From Candidatus Roizmanbacteria bacterium RIFCSPLOWO2_01_FULL_40_13 (GTDB lineage Bacteria > Patescibacteriota > Microgenomatia > UBA1406 > GWC2-37-13), in NCBI GenBank assembly GCA_001789745.1, contig MGAN01000009.1, forward strand, positions 1 to 45,715: a stretch of 45,715 nucleotides of DNA, read 5' to 3'. Shown here piece by piece: positions 16,432-25,521 of this stretch. The notes under the pieces are model-generated. The model saw nothing but the letters and a program-made list of their open reading frames with translations, did no database searches and had not been told where the DNA came from. A program made the translations under genes and the position numbers. Every line of letters begins with the position of its first letter. Position 1 is the stretch's first letter.

Positions 16432-16448
16432 CTTATTTCGGAAATAAG
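16432..16448. repeat. 8-bp inverted repeat upstream of the GT4 gene
   Basis: CTTATTTC and GAAATAAG flank a single G. It lies 16 bases from the glycosyltransferase ATG, in the right place for an operator. No T-run follows. Confidence 0.4.
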
Positions 16449-16481
16449 CACCGGAAGAGTCAATTTGTTTTATTTTTACCT

Positions 16482-17168
16482 TCAGCCTTTTTTGCGTATG
16501 AATTCGTCAACAGCCTTTCTACAACCGTCCCAGTAGTAATAATCGTCTATGATGACATATCCTCCCGGGATAACCAGGGGATATAAATTATCTAAAGCCG
16601 ATGCGGTTGATTCATACCAGTCCGCATCAAGACGAAGCAAAGCAATTTTCCTGATCACATTTTTATATTTAGGAAGTGTGTCTCTAAACCAACCTTTAAC
16701 AATCTTTACCTGATGGGTGTTGATTTTAAGTTTATTAAACAACAGTTCCTTAATGTGGTCATCATCTGCCCTGATTTTACCAGTTAGTTTAATTGCTTCT
16801 TCTCCATCGGCCTCTATGGGTATCGGCATGCCTTGGAAAGAATCAAAAAAATAAGTCTTGTTTTTGTAACCGTATTTTCTTGAAATATAGGATAGGATTC
16901 CCGCAGTACCGCCTTTCCAAACTCCGGTTTCCACAAAATCGCCGTTAACGCTCTGCTTAGCTAATCGTTCGGCTATGTCCCAAAGAGATTTTAATCTTAG
17001 GTAATTTACGTGGGTAAACGGTTGTATCAGTTTTAAGAGTTCCTTTCTTTCTAAATTTAAGTCGAAAAAAGAATGCAGGTCGAAGGAAAGGTTATACAGA
17101 TATTTGAAGTTTTTATTATCCGGATCGGCGAATCCTAATTTATTGACGATTAAAGATTTTAAAGACAT
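16482..17168 (-). CDS. TylF/MycF-like SAM-dependent O-methyltransferase
   Basis: 228 residues. SAM-binding VETGVWKGGTAGILSYI (about 78-94), FDSFQGMP, and the metal/catalytic end LRLDADWYESTASALDNLYP and GGYVIIDDYYYWDGCRKAVDEF, which match the macrocin O-methyltransferase family (Mg-dependent, methylates sugar hydroxyls). It probably methylates a surface glycan; it sits beside the GT4 gene. The C-terminus ends right after the last core helix. TAAAAT lies 6 bases before the ATG, so it may be read from a leaderless start as well as from the tRNAs upstream. Confidence 0.88.
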   Translation of the reverse strand: MSLKSLIVNKLGFADPDNKNFKYLYNLSFDLHSFFDLNLERKELLKLIQPFTHVNYLRLKSLWDIAERLAKQSVNGDFVETGVWKGGTAGILSYISRKYGYKNKTYFFDSFQGMPIPIEADGEEAIKLTGKIRADDDHIKELLFNKLKINTHQVKIVKGWFRDTLPKYKNVIRKIALLRLDADWYESTASALDNLYPLVIPGGYVIIDDYYYWDGCRKAVDEFIRKKG

Positions 17169-17174
17169 TTGAAT

Positions 17175-17180
17175 ATTTTA
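17175..17180 (-). promoter_or_regulatory. Candidate -10 for the TylF-like gene
   Basis: TAAAAT on the minus strand with a 6-base gap to the ATG at 17168. Its -35 position falls inside the tRNA-Val gene and shows no consensus. Confidence 0.35.
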
Positions 17181-17188
17181 AAACATTG

Positions 17189-17261
17189 TGACCGCTGAGG
17201 GTCTTGAACCCCCGACCTTTGCGATGTAAACGCAACGCTCTGCCAACTGAGCTAAGCGGTC
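17189..17261 (-). tRNA. tRNA-Val (TAC)
   Basis: Complete cloverleaf: acceptor GACCGCT/AGCGGTC, D-arm TAGCTCAGTTGGCAGAGC, anticodon stem TTGCG/CGCAA around TTTACAT giving anticodon TAC, and T-arm GGGGGTTCAAGACCCTC. Discriminator base A at 17189. The 3' CCA is not encoded, so CCA-adding enzyme is required. Six bases separate it from tRNA-Ile. Confidence 0.96.
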
Positions 17262-17266
17262 TTAAG

Positions 17267-17338
17267 TGGGTGCGCCAGGGATCGAACCTGGGACCTCGTT
17301 CTTATCAGGAACGCGCTCTACCACTGAGCCACGCACCC
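17267..17338 (-). tRNA. tRNA-Ile (GAT)
   Basis: Acceptor GGGTGCG/CGCACCC, D-arm GTGGCTCAGTGGTAGAGCGC, anticodon stem CGTTC/GAACG around CTGATAA giving anticodon GAT, T-arm CCAGGTTCGATCCCTGG. Discriminator A at 17267; no encoded CCA. In many bacteria this tRNA sits in the rRNA spacer; here it is about 5 kb from the 16S gene. A TATAAT on the minus strand at 17414-17409 could be its -10. Confidence 0.96.
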
Positions 17339-17434
17339 TTTTACACCTCGATGAGTAGGTCAGAACAGCCTTTTTGCATTAAACTCATTTCCTTTTTCGG
17401 TCTAAATTATTATAACAGAGTTTAATGAAACCCC

Positions 17435-17995
17435 TTATGTAAAGTGAAATTTTTTGAGATCGGAAACCTCTATTACTCCTTTGCTGCAAATTGAGAAAAA
17501 TCTTAAAGCCGCAATCTGGCCAAACTCGCGATTAGTCTGGCAACAGTCTTTTAATACATAAACATTATAGCCAAGGTGAGAGGCTGTAACCGCAGTTTCT
17601 CTAATGCAACAATCTGTCTGGCAGCCGGTAAGATACAAATCCTTAATCCTCAATTTTTTAAGAAGTTTTTCTAATCCGCTTAACCAAAACCCGTCATACC
17701 CTCTTTTTTTAAGAACATAGTCATTTTTACCAGGCTTAAGTTCATCTATCACTTTAGGATCATTTCGCTTTTCCATTGATTGCTCACGATAATTGATTAA
17801 TTTATAAATTGGATCAAATCCTCTAAATGCCGAATTGATGTAAATTAAGGGAATTTTTTTTGAGCGAGCTAACCTGACAGCTTTTTTTACCTTAAAAATA
17901 AGTTTTTGTCTGGTTTCTATTGGGACAAGAGGTTTTTCACCTTTGATATAAAGATCAATCATATCCGTGATCAATAAAGCCTTGTGTTTATTCAT
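17435..17995 (-). CDS. Isochorismatase-like cysteine hydrolase (nicotinamidase-type)
   Basis: 186 residues. Catalytic triad of the family is visible: Asp11 in LLITDMIDLY, Lys96 or Lys97 in DYVLKKRGYDGFW, and Cys130 in TGCQTDCCIRETAVTASHLGYNV, with the usual cis-peptide region before it. Members hydrolyse amides or enol ethers (nicotinamide, isochorismate, N-carbamoyl compounds); the substrate here cannot be told from sequence. TATACT lies 5 bases before the ATG. Confidence 0.9.
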   Translation of the reverse strand: MNKHKALLITDMIDLYIKGEKPLVPIETRQKLIFKVKKAVRLARSKKIPLIYINSAFRGFDPIYKLINYREQSMEKRNDPKVIDELKPGKNDYVLKKRGYDGFWLSGLEKLLKKLRIKDLYLTGCQTDCCIRETAVTASHLGYNVYVLKDCCQTNREFGQIAALRFFSICSKGVIEVSDLKKFHFT

Positions 17996-18000
17996 AAAGT

Positions 18001-18006
18001 AGTATA
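18001..18006 (-). promoter_or_regulatory. -10 element of the isochorismatase-like gene
   Basis: TATACT on the minus strand, 5 bases before the ATG at 17995, predicting a leaderless mRNA. The -35 is poor (TGGTAA). Confidence 0.45.
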
Positions 18007-18070
18007 CTCAGTTTAAAAGATATTTTACCATAATCAATTGAATGGTAAATAGAGCAATATAAAGCTTTTT

Positions 18071-18079
18071 TGTTAAAAT
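18071..18079 (+). promoter_or_regulatory. Extended -10 upstream of the GNAT-like gene
   Basis: TGTTAAAAT (TGn plus TAAAAT) ends 5 bases before the ATG at 18085. It supports the start at MEKRI and a leaderless transcript. Confidence 0.5.
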
Positions 18080-18084
18080 TCAGC

Positions 18085-19188
18085 ATGGAAAAACGAATAA
18101 GTCGCAATAGGCAAAAAAATACGTTTGCGTCGCTAGGTTTTGCATCAGAAGCAGTTGGAAGGAATGAGCTTTCTGCCACAGATTTTTTTAAATACGTACC
18201 GATGATTTTTGACGCCAGCGCAAGATTATTAGTTCCTCAAGCTACGCAACTTGACGTGTTAACATTAGTCGGTTATCCTATAGTAGATATTCTAAACCCC
18301 CTCTTGCACCCTAAAGTTGAATTCGAATTCATAAAAGATGATGCCGGAGGAACAGATACCATTGGATTCATCATTACCTGGAAGGGGGAAAAACAAAATT
18401 GGCACCATTTGTACCTGCCTAAGGAGCTGGCCAAGTATTTTATGGAGAATTTAATTTCTGATAAAAGACGCAATCCATATTTTGTAGTACTTATGAAGGA
18501 TGAGGATTATACATTATTGAAAGAAGGTTTCACAGAAGCAGAGTTAAGAAGTTTTACAGATGGACGTCAATTAAAAAAAGGTAAACGAACCAAGGAAGAC
18601 ATTGCTTATTATTACAGGATGGGTCTGACCTGGGACAGATTTTGTAGTGTTAGTGAAGAAAATAAACCTAGAGTAGTAATCGAATTACCAGACAGCCCTC
18701 TCAATTTGAATGAAATGGTTCAGGTGCGAATTCCGGAGAGTTTAAGATCAAAATTACCTGAGTCTGAACGTAATAAAAAAGTAACCGCAAGATTATTAAC
18801 GGTTGAGGATTTTGAGGCATTTTATCGTCTGCATTATCGGGATAACCCACACCCCTCGTTAAAATTAACAGATTTTATAGCAATGAATGTCGGTTTATTT
18901 GCGGATGATGAACCAATTGCTCAAGCGGGAAATGTAGCTGAGGCCGTTTTTGATTTTGGCGGTAGCAGGAGACATATCAACTTGGCAGGAAATTTGATTG
19001 TGCGTAGGGACTGGCGGGGTATTAATTTAGGTGAAGCCTTGAGTTATTATACAAGATTTAATGATTTCAAAAGGGATCCGAGCTCAATTTTGATCGCCGA
19101 TAATGTATTGGGAACTAGAGATATGTGGAAAAAGCTTTATGGTCAAATACCGGTAGTCGCCAAGACCGCCTGGGAGGGTATTGAATAA
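18085..19188 (+). CDS. GNAT-acetyltransferase-like protein with unknown N-terminal half
   Basis: 367 residues from the ATG at 18085. The C-terminal third looks like a GNAT fold: TARLLTVEDFEAFYRLHYRD opens like an acetyltransferase, LFADDEPIAQAG is the middle strand, and NLIVRRDWRGINLGEALSYY resembles the acetyl-CoA loop (V.p.yRG.GlG..L), though the Q/RxxGxG/A motif is imperfect. The first 230 residues match nothing I recognise; they are soluble and include FIITWKGEKQNWHHLYLPKELAKYF and PRVVIELPDSPLNLN. It stands alone between the isochorismatase-like gene and the metal-transport pair. Substrate unknown. Confidence 0.6.
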   Translation: MEKRISRNRQKNTFASLGFASEAVGRNELSATDFFKYVPMIFDASARLLVPQATQLDVLTLVGYPIVDILNPLLHPKVEFEFIKDDAGGTDTIGFIITWKGEKQNWHHLYLPKELAKYFMENLISDKRRNPYFVVLMKDEDYTLLKEGFTEAELRSFTDGRQLKKGKRTKEDIAYYYRMGLTWDRFCSVSEENKPRVVIELPDSPLNLNEMVQVRIPESLRSKLPESERNKKVTARLLTVEDFEAFYRLHYRDNPHPSLKLTDFIAMNVGLFADDEPIAQAGNVAEAVFDFGGSRRHINLAGNLIVRRDWRGINLGEALSYYTRFNDFKRDPSSILIADNVLGTRDMWKKLYGQIPVVAKTAWEGIE

Positions 19189-19210
19189 TTATTTTTCAAT
19201 TTAATATAAT
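19181..19210 (+). promoter_or_regulatory. Promoter of the MgtE-N/CBS and Nramp-like pair
   Basis: TTGAAT (19181-19186), 18-base spacer, perfect TATAAT (19205-19210), then 6 bases to the ATG at 19217. Predicted transcription starts at the A of ATG. Confidence 0.65.
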
Positions 19211-19216
19211 CAACTT

Positions 19217-20422
19217 ATGATCTACTTTTCCGAATTGAAGGGAAAAAAAGTTGTGACGGAAGATATGATTCAGGTTGGAATACTTGAGGATCTGATATTC
19301 TCTGCATCCGAAAATCCCTCTATTACAAAAATTGTAGTCAAAAATAAAGATGATATTCGCTTAACGATTCCTGTAGTTTTTTTGTCCAAAATTAATAATT
19401 ATATTTATCTTAAAAAGGATTTTCGCACTACTAATTTAGCTGAAGATGAGTTATTTATTTTAAAAAATATACTTGACAAGCAAATTATTGATCTTCAGGG
19501 AAATAAAGTAGTTAGGGTAAACGACATTGCAATACAGAATAAGGGAGGATTTTATATCGCTGGAGTTGATATTGGAGTTTTGGGACTACTGAGGTGGTTT
19601 AAGTTAGAAAAAACATTCAGGAAAATCAGCAGCAAAATTAATTTTAAGCCGGTATCCCAGTTTTTATCCTGGGCAGATATTCAGCCATTGGAATTAGTGC
19701 ATGGCCAAGTGAAGTTAAAAAAAGAGGAGCAAAGATTAGAAAAAATGAGACCGGAAGATTTGGCAGATTATCTTGAGAAAACTAATTTAACCTCAGTTAA
19801 AAAAATATTAAATATACTTGACGAAAAATTTGCGGCTAACGTGGTTGGCAATTTAAATGTTAATTACCAGTCCTCTTTATTTAAATTGTTTACTCCAGAT
19901 AAAGCGGCAAGAATCATAGCTTCGATTGATCCAGACGACGCAGTTGACTTATTGTTAATTCTAACTGAAAAAAAAAGAAATCAAGTTTTGAATTACCTAT
20001 CAGAAAAAAAATACAAAGAACTTATGCACTTGATGAGACTTTCAAATACGCCTATTGGTAATTTGATCTTACCCGAATTTATAGCTGTTTATTCAGACGA
20101 TTTGGTGGGAGAAATACTAAAAAAAATTAGAAAAGGAACAACAGATTTTTCATTTTTACAGCATGTTTATGTGGTAAATAAACAAAATGAGTTAATCGGA
20201 GTAGCTAATCTTCATGAATTAATCATGCAAAGCTTCCAAACGCCGATTTACCGTTTTATGATCCAGAATGTAGTGGTGGTACATTTAACCACACCGGGGG
20301 AAATTGCTTTAAAAAAGATCTTGAAATATAAATTAAGCGCTTTACCCGTAATTAACAATGATAAGCAAATTGTCGGTTTGGTCACTATCGTTGATTTAAT
20401 AAACGCATTTAATAAGGGTTAA
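19217..20422 (+). CDS. Soluble PRC-barrel, MgtE-N and CBS-domain protein (metal sensor-like)
   Basis: 401 residues without membrane helices. Two PRC-barrel-like halves open the protein (about 1-80 and 85-145, including QGNKVVRVNDIAIQ). A helical MgtE N-terminal-like domain follows (about 175-270: RPEDLADYLEKTN, KAARIIASIDPDDAVDLLLIL), then two CBS domains (about 285-401: VYVVNKQNELIGVANLHELI and LPVINNDKQIVGLVTIVDLI). In MgtE this N-plus-CBS part senses magnesium and gates the channel, but the MgtE pore is missing. The next gene, 29 bases away, is an Nramp-related transporter. I infer a regulatory or partner subunit of that transporter. Confidence 0.85.
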   Translation: MIYFSELKGKKVVTEDMIQVGILEDLIFSASENPSITKIVVKNKDDIRLTIPVVFLSKINNYIYLKKDFRTTNLAEDELFILKNILDKQIIDLQGNKVVRVNDIAIQNKGGFYIAGVDIGVLGLLRWFKLEKTFRKISSKINFKPVSQFLSWADIQPLELVHGQVKLKKEEQRLEKMRPEDLADYLEKTNLTSVKKILNILDEKFAANVVGNLNVNYQSSLFKLFTPDKAARIIASIDPDDAVDLLLILTEKKRNQVLNYLSEKKYKELMHLMRLSNTPIGNLILPEFIAVYSDDLVGEILKKIRKGTTDFSFLQHVYVVNKQNELIGVANLHELIMQSFQTPIYRFMIQNVVVVHLTTPGEIALKKILKYKLSALPVINNDKQIVGLVTIVDLINAFNKG

Positions 20423-20451
20423 ATCTTTAATTAAAGCATTCAACTAAAAGA

Positions 20452-21699
20452 ATGAGATTTTTGTGGAACAAGTATAAATTTTTATTTTTATCTTTTTTCT
20501 CAGTTTTTGGGCCGGCGACTATTTCGGCCATAGCCGACAATGACGCAGCCGGTGTAGCGACTTTTACTTTGGTCGGAGCTAAATTCGGCTACTCTATTCT
20601 TTTTGTCTTACTTTTTGTGACTATACTTTTAGCAGTTACCCAAGAGATGGGTGTAAGAATCGCCGTAGTCACGGGCAAAGGATTAGGCGATTTCATCAGA
20701 GAAAGATATGGAGTCAGGACCGCTTTGCTGGTTTTCCTGCTGCTCTCAATTGCCAATTTGGGATCGATTGTGGCCAACTTTTCTGCGCTAAAGGCTGTCG
20801 CCGGCATGTTTAATTTTCCGGCGTTCTTGCTGATTATCTTAATTATCGGTTTTGCTTTTTTGATTATCTCTAAAGGGGGCTATCATACTAATCAAAGAGT
20901 TTTTTTGCTGGCGGCACTTTTTTATTTTTCCTATATCTTTTCTGCTTTTCGATCCAATCCAAATTGGGGTCAGGCGCTGGTTAGTCTAATTTCACCCGGT
21001 CAACTGCAGTTTTCACAGGAGTTTATTTTTGCCTCGATTGCAGTATTGGGTACGACAATTACTCCCTGGGGTCAATTTTTCGTCAACAGCTTCATGGTAG
21101 ACAAAAAAATACAGTTGGATAAGCTAAGATTCGCCCAAATTGAAACTTACTTCGGATCGTTCTTAGCCAACTTCTTCTCTTTTTTTATGGTGGTGGCGAC
21201 TGCCGCGACTCTTTATAAGCATGGGATAAACTTGGTATCAGGGGAACAGGCTGCCATTGCCATTGCGCCTTTTGCCGGACAGTTTGCCGGCTTTTTATTT
21301 GCTTTTGGACTGGTTAACTCGGCTATTATGGGAATAATCGTCATTTCGTTGACCACTGCTTATGCCTTTTCCGAATTTTTTGGCTTTGAAGGCAGTCTTG
21401 ATGCTCCTTTTGAAAAAGGAAAGTTATTCTACGGAATATTTCTTTTCCAGCTGGTTATTGCCTCGGTTATCGTTATGCTGCCGTTTATCAGTTTATTTCA
21501 GATAGTATTATATACTCAATCTGTCAATGCGATTCTTTTGCCTCTGATATTTTTTTATCTGCTTAAGATTACCAATAACCGGAGCCTGATGGGGAAATAC
21601 GTAAATAACAAATGGCAAAACTACCTGGCGATTTGTTCTTCTGGTATAATAATTGTTTCGGCTATTTTTGTAATATTTGGCTTATTGTTTAAACTCTAA
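20452..21699 (+). CDS. Nramp-related divalent metal transporter, probably magnesium-type
   Basis: 415 residues with about 10-11 membrane helices. TM1 reads GPATISAIADNDAAGVATF: the DPGN motif of classical Nramp has become DAAG (Asp31 kept, Asn replaced by Gly34). In TM6, LGTTITPWGQFF stands where classical members have the metal-binding Met in MPH; Thr204 occupies the Met place. Loss of that Met and Asn is the known mark of Nramp-related magnesium transporters, since the Met disfavours magnesium. Together with the MgtE-N/CBS neighbour, magnesium uptake is the best guess; manganese cannot be ruled out. Confidence 0.88.
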   Translation: MRFLWNKYKFLFLSFFSVFGPATISAIADNDAAGVATFTLVGAKFGYSILFVLLFVTILLAVTQEMGVRIAVVTGKGLGDFIRERYGVRTALLVFLLLSIANLGSIVANFSALKAVAGMFNFPAFLLIILIIGFAFLIISKGGYHTNQRVFLLAALFYFSYIFSAFRSNPNWGQALVSLISPGQLQFSQEFIFASIAVLGTTITPWGQFFVNSFMVDKKIQLDKLRFAQIETYFGSFLANFFSFFMVVATAATLYKHGINLVSGEQAAIAIAPFAGQFAGFLFAFGLVNSAIMGIIVISLTTAYAFSEFFGFEGSLDAPFEKGKLFYGIFLFQLVIASVIVMLPFISLFQIVLYTQSVNAILLPLIFFYLLKITNNRSLMGKYVNNKWQNYLAICSSGIIIVSAIFVIFGLLFKL

Positions 21700-21704
21700 A
21701 AAAT

Positions 21705-22526
21705 ATGAAGAAACTGATAATTGTTGCCGACTGGGCCTCCGATACTCTGACCTGTCAAGAGGTGCGATCGGCGGTGGAGGGTTATTTAAAAGAACATGAA
21801 GGAGGAATTATCACATTTATCCACTCTACTCCATCAACCATACACACCGCATTTCTGGTTGCGCAGATAGTCGAGGTTGAGGAACGTTTTGGCAAACCAT
21901 TAGAAACAGTTATCTTTCAGAATACTGACCCCCGACTTCACTCGGATGAGGCGCTTAAGAATTCAGAAGGCGCAAAACCCTTGATTGTCAGGCTAAAAAC
22001 CGGAATTTATCTAACCGGTCCCAATGCCGGATATGACTTCTCTTTAATCAAGGATAAAATCGAGGAAGTGTATGAATACAAAGGGTTGAATACCAAAGGT
22101 CAATTTCACTCAAGGGATCTGTATTCGCGAATATCAGCCCACCTCATGGACGAGATGGAAGACGAGATGGAGTTGGAAGAGGTATCAAGCAATCTTATCC
22201 CAAGATTGGAAGGTTTACGTATCGCCCATATAGATAATTTTGGCAATATCAAGACATTAATCCCCCACTCGCATTTTAAGGGAAAATATGAATACAACGA
22301 TTTGGTATTTATTTCGATAAATGGAATTAAACAAAAGGCCAAATATGTGACCAGTCTTTTTGGCGGGAAACCCGGTGAATTGGTAATCTATCCCGGTTCA
22401 TCAGGCAGGACAGATGACAGATATTTGGAGATTACTGTTTGGCGACACTTTACAGAAAAAAATCCAACCACCGGAGTTGATAAGTTTAATCTGCCAAGAC
22501 CGGGAATGAAAATTGAACTTCTTTAA
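21705..22526 (+). CDS. DUF62 / SAM hydroxide adenosyltransferase-like protein
   Basis: 273 residues. The two-domain layout of the SAM-hydrolase/fluorinase superfamily is visible: N-terminal LIIVADWASD with catalytic-site Asp, VIFQNTDPRLHSDEA in place of the usual V.DPGVG, LTGPNAGYDFSLI (GPNNG), FHSRDLYSRISAHLM (FHGRD..AP.AA), and the C-terminal IAHIDNFGNIKTLI (D.FGN). Known bacterial members hydrolyse S-adenosylmethionine to adenosine and methionine. The first motifs are altered, so the activity is uncertain. It follows the transporter by 5 bases and converges on the 16S gene. Confidence 0.85.
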   Translation: MKKLIIVADWASDTLTCQEVRSAVEGYLKEHEGGIITFIHSTPSTIHTAFLVAQIVEVEERFGKPLETVIFQNTDPRLHSDEALKNSEGAKPLIVRLKTGIYLTGPNAGYDFSLIKDKIEEVYEYKGLNTKGQFHSRDLYSRISAHLMDEMEDEMELEEVSSNLIPRLEGLRIAHIDNFGNIKTLIPHSHFKGKYEYNDLVFISINGIKQKAKYVTSLFGGKPGELVIYPGSSGRTDDRYLEITVWRHFTEKNPTTGVDKFNLPRPGMKIELL

Positions 22527-22565
22527 AGTTAATTTTAGTCTAATAAGCGGGTTAGGGATTTTTAA

Positions 22566-22609
22566 AGTCCCGCTTCGCAAATATCTGCTTTGCGGGACTA
22601 ATTTTTTTT
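22566..22609 (+). terminator. Rho-independent terminator after the DUF62 gene
   Basis: AGTCCCGC (22566-22573) pairs with GCGGGACT (22592-22599), with a further inner GCA/TGC pairing, followed by eight T (22602-22609). It ends the transporter-DUF62 transcript. On the minus strand the same stem lies 25 bases after the 16S 3' end and could also limit read-through, though with a weaker T-run. Confidence 0.8.
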
Positions 22610-22624
22610 CTAAGAAAAAAATTA

Positions 22625-24294
<1,670 letters not shown>

Positions 24295-24295
24295 T

Positions 24296-24317
24296 GATTC
24301 CGATATTTATCGGAATC
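24296..24317. repeat. 10-bp hairpin just upstream of 16S
   Basis: GATTCCGATA and TATCGGAATC flank TT, directly before the mature 16S 5' end on the transcript. Likely a processing stem or leader structure of the pre-rRNA. Confidence 0.6.
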
Positions 24318-24420
24318 TAGAATCTGTGTTTCTTGAACCTTATACATACCAAGGATCTAAGACAGATTCTACGACCTAACCCGGTTACTAGACTAAACCG
24401 ATTTGTTAAAGTGCCTTACA

Positions 24421-24449
24421 ATTTTAATAGATACATAAGCAATAGTCAA
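24421..24449 (-). promoter_or_regulatory. 16S rRNA promoter
   Basis: Minus strand TTGACT (24449-24444), 17-base spacer, TAAAAT (24426-24421): each hexamer one base off consensus. Start near 24414 gives a leader of about 120 bases. It begins 3 bases after the mreB stop. Confidence 0.65.
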
Positions 24450-24451
24450 TC

Positions 24452-25516
24452 TTATATTTTGGGCATAGCCAACTTAAGTAAATCCGGGAAGTTTTGAGTC
24501 AGCTTCAAAAGACCTTTGATGACAGTGTCGTCAGGATCCGTAACAGAATTGACATCTATCTTGAGTTCTGATGCCAAAAATTGATCTAACCCAATTGCTT
24601 TGGCTACTCCACCGGTTAAGATTATACCACGATTATATATTTCATCCAAAACCTCGGGCGGAGAGATGTCGATAAGATCTTTAACATTGTCGACGATCTG
24701 ATAGATATTACCGTATAAAGCTTCTTTCACGTCGGACGTTTTGATTCTGACTGATTTTGGCAGGCCGGTTTCAAGTGATTTGCCTCTGACGGTGAAAGTT
24801 TTATTTTCTTGCTTGAAATTCAGAAGATATATTTTTAAGTGTTCGCAGGTATTGTCGCCTAAAACTATCCCATACTTCAGATAAGCGTAGTTGGCCAGAA
24901 CAAGATTCATATTATCACCGGCTACTTTTAAGGTTTTTTTAGAAACGATGCCTCCGCCGCTGATGATGCTCATCTCAATCAAACCCCCACCGACGTCAAT
25001 CAAAAGATGGGGATGATGATAGAAGATATTGAGTCCGATACCAATACCTGACGCTAATGGTTTTTCGATAAGATAGACTTGCGAAAAACCTATTTTGTAA
25101 AGCACCTCTTCAACAGCTTTTTGTTCTATTTCGGTAACACTATTGGGAACAGCGGCTACAGCCCTCAGTTGAGGCTTGACGATTTTATATCTATCCAGGT
25201 AGATATTCACCGATTTTTTCATAAAGTACTGCAGCATGGCAAATTGCGCGTCAAAATCGGAGATTACCCCATTTATTACGGGTCTGATTATTTTGATAAA
25301 ATCCGGCGTTTTACCGACTATGCTTTTTGCTTCGCCGCCAAAAAATATATACTCTTTGCTTGAGGTATTGTAGCCCAGATAAGACGGTTCGATTAAAACT
25401 ATTCCCTTTTCGCCTATGCCAATTCTCGTATTGCTGGTGCCAAGATCAAAACAGACGTCAAATGTCGAAAAAAATGGCAGTTTAATTTTGTTAAATAATT
25501 GTCTAAAATTAAGCAT
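24452..25516 (-). CDS. mreB: MreB-like actin-family protein
   Basis: 354 residues. Actin-fold phosphate loops are clear: FDVCFDLGTSNTRIGIGEKG (phosphate 1), HLLIDVGGGLIEMSII (phosphate 2), RGIILTGGVAKAIGLDQFL (adenosine motif). Connect regions include RAVAAVPNSVTEIEQKAVEE and IEKPLASGIGIGLN, as in MreB, with the usual insertion. It probably forms membrane-bound filaments that guide wall growth. A short basic/hydrophobic N-terminus (LFNKIKLPFF) may touch the membrane. The 16S gene follows directly on the same strand; the Wzy-like gene is divergent with the two starts only 5 bases apart. Confidence 0.9.
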   Translation of the reverse strand: MLNFRQLFNKIKLPFFSTFDVCFDLGTSNTRIGIGEKGIVLIEPSYLGYNTSSKEYIFFGGEAKSIVGKTPDFIKIIRPVINGVISDFDAQFAMLQYFMKKSVNIYLDRYKIVKPQLRAVAAVPNSVTEIEQKAVEEVLYKIGFSQVYLIEKPLASGIGIGLNIFYHHPHLLIDVGGGLIEMSIISGGGIVSKKTLKVAGDNMNLVLANYAYLKYGIVLGDNTCEHLKIYLLNFKQENKTFTVRGKSLETGLPKSVRIKTSDVKEALYGNIYQIVDNVKDLIDISPPEVLDEIYNRGIILTGGVAKAIGLDQFLASELKIDVNSVTDPDDTVIKGLLKLTQNFPDLLKLAMPKI

Positions 25517-25521
25517 TGATT

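Noticed and set aside
17204-17425. 73-codon plus-strand frame across the two tRNAs
   Set aside because: It is antisense to two clear tRNA genes.
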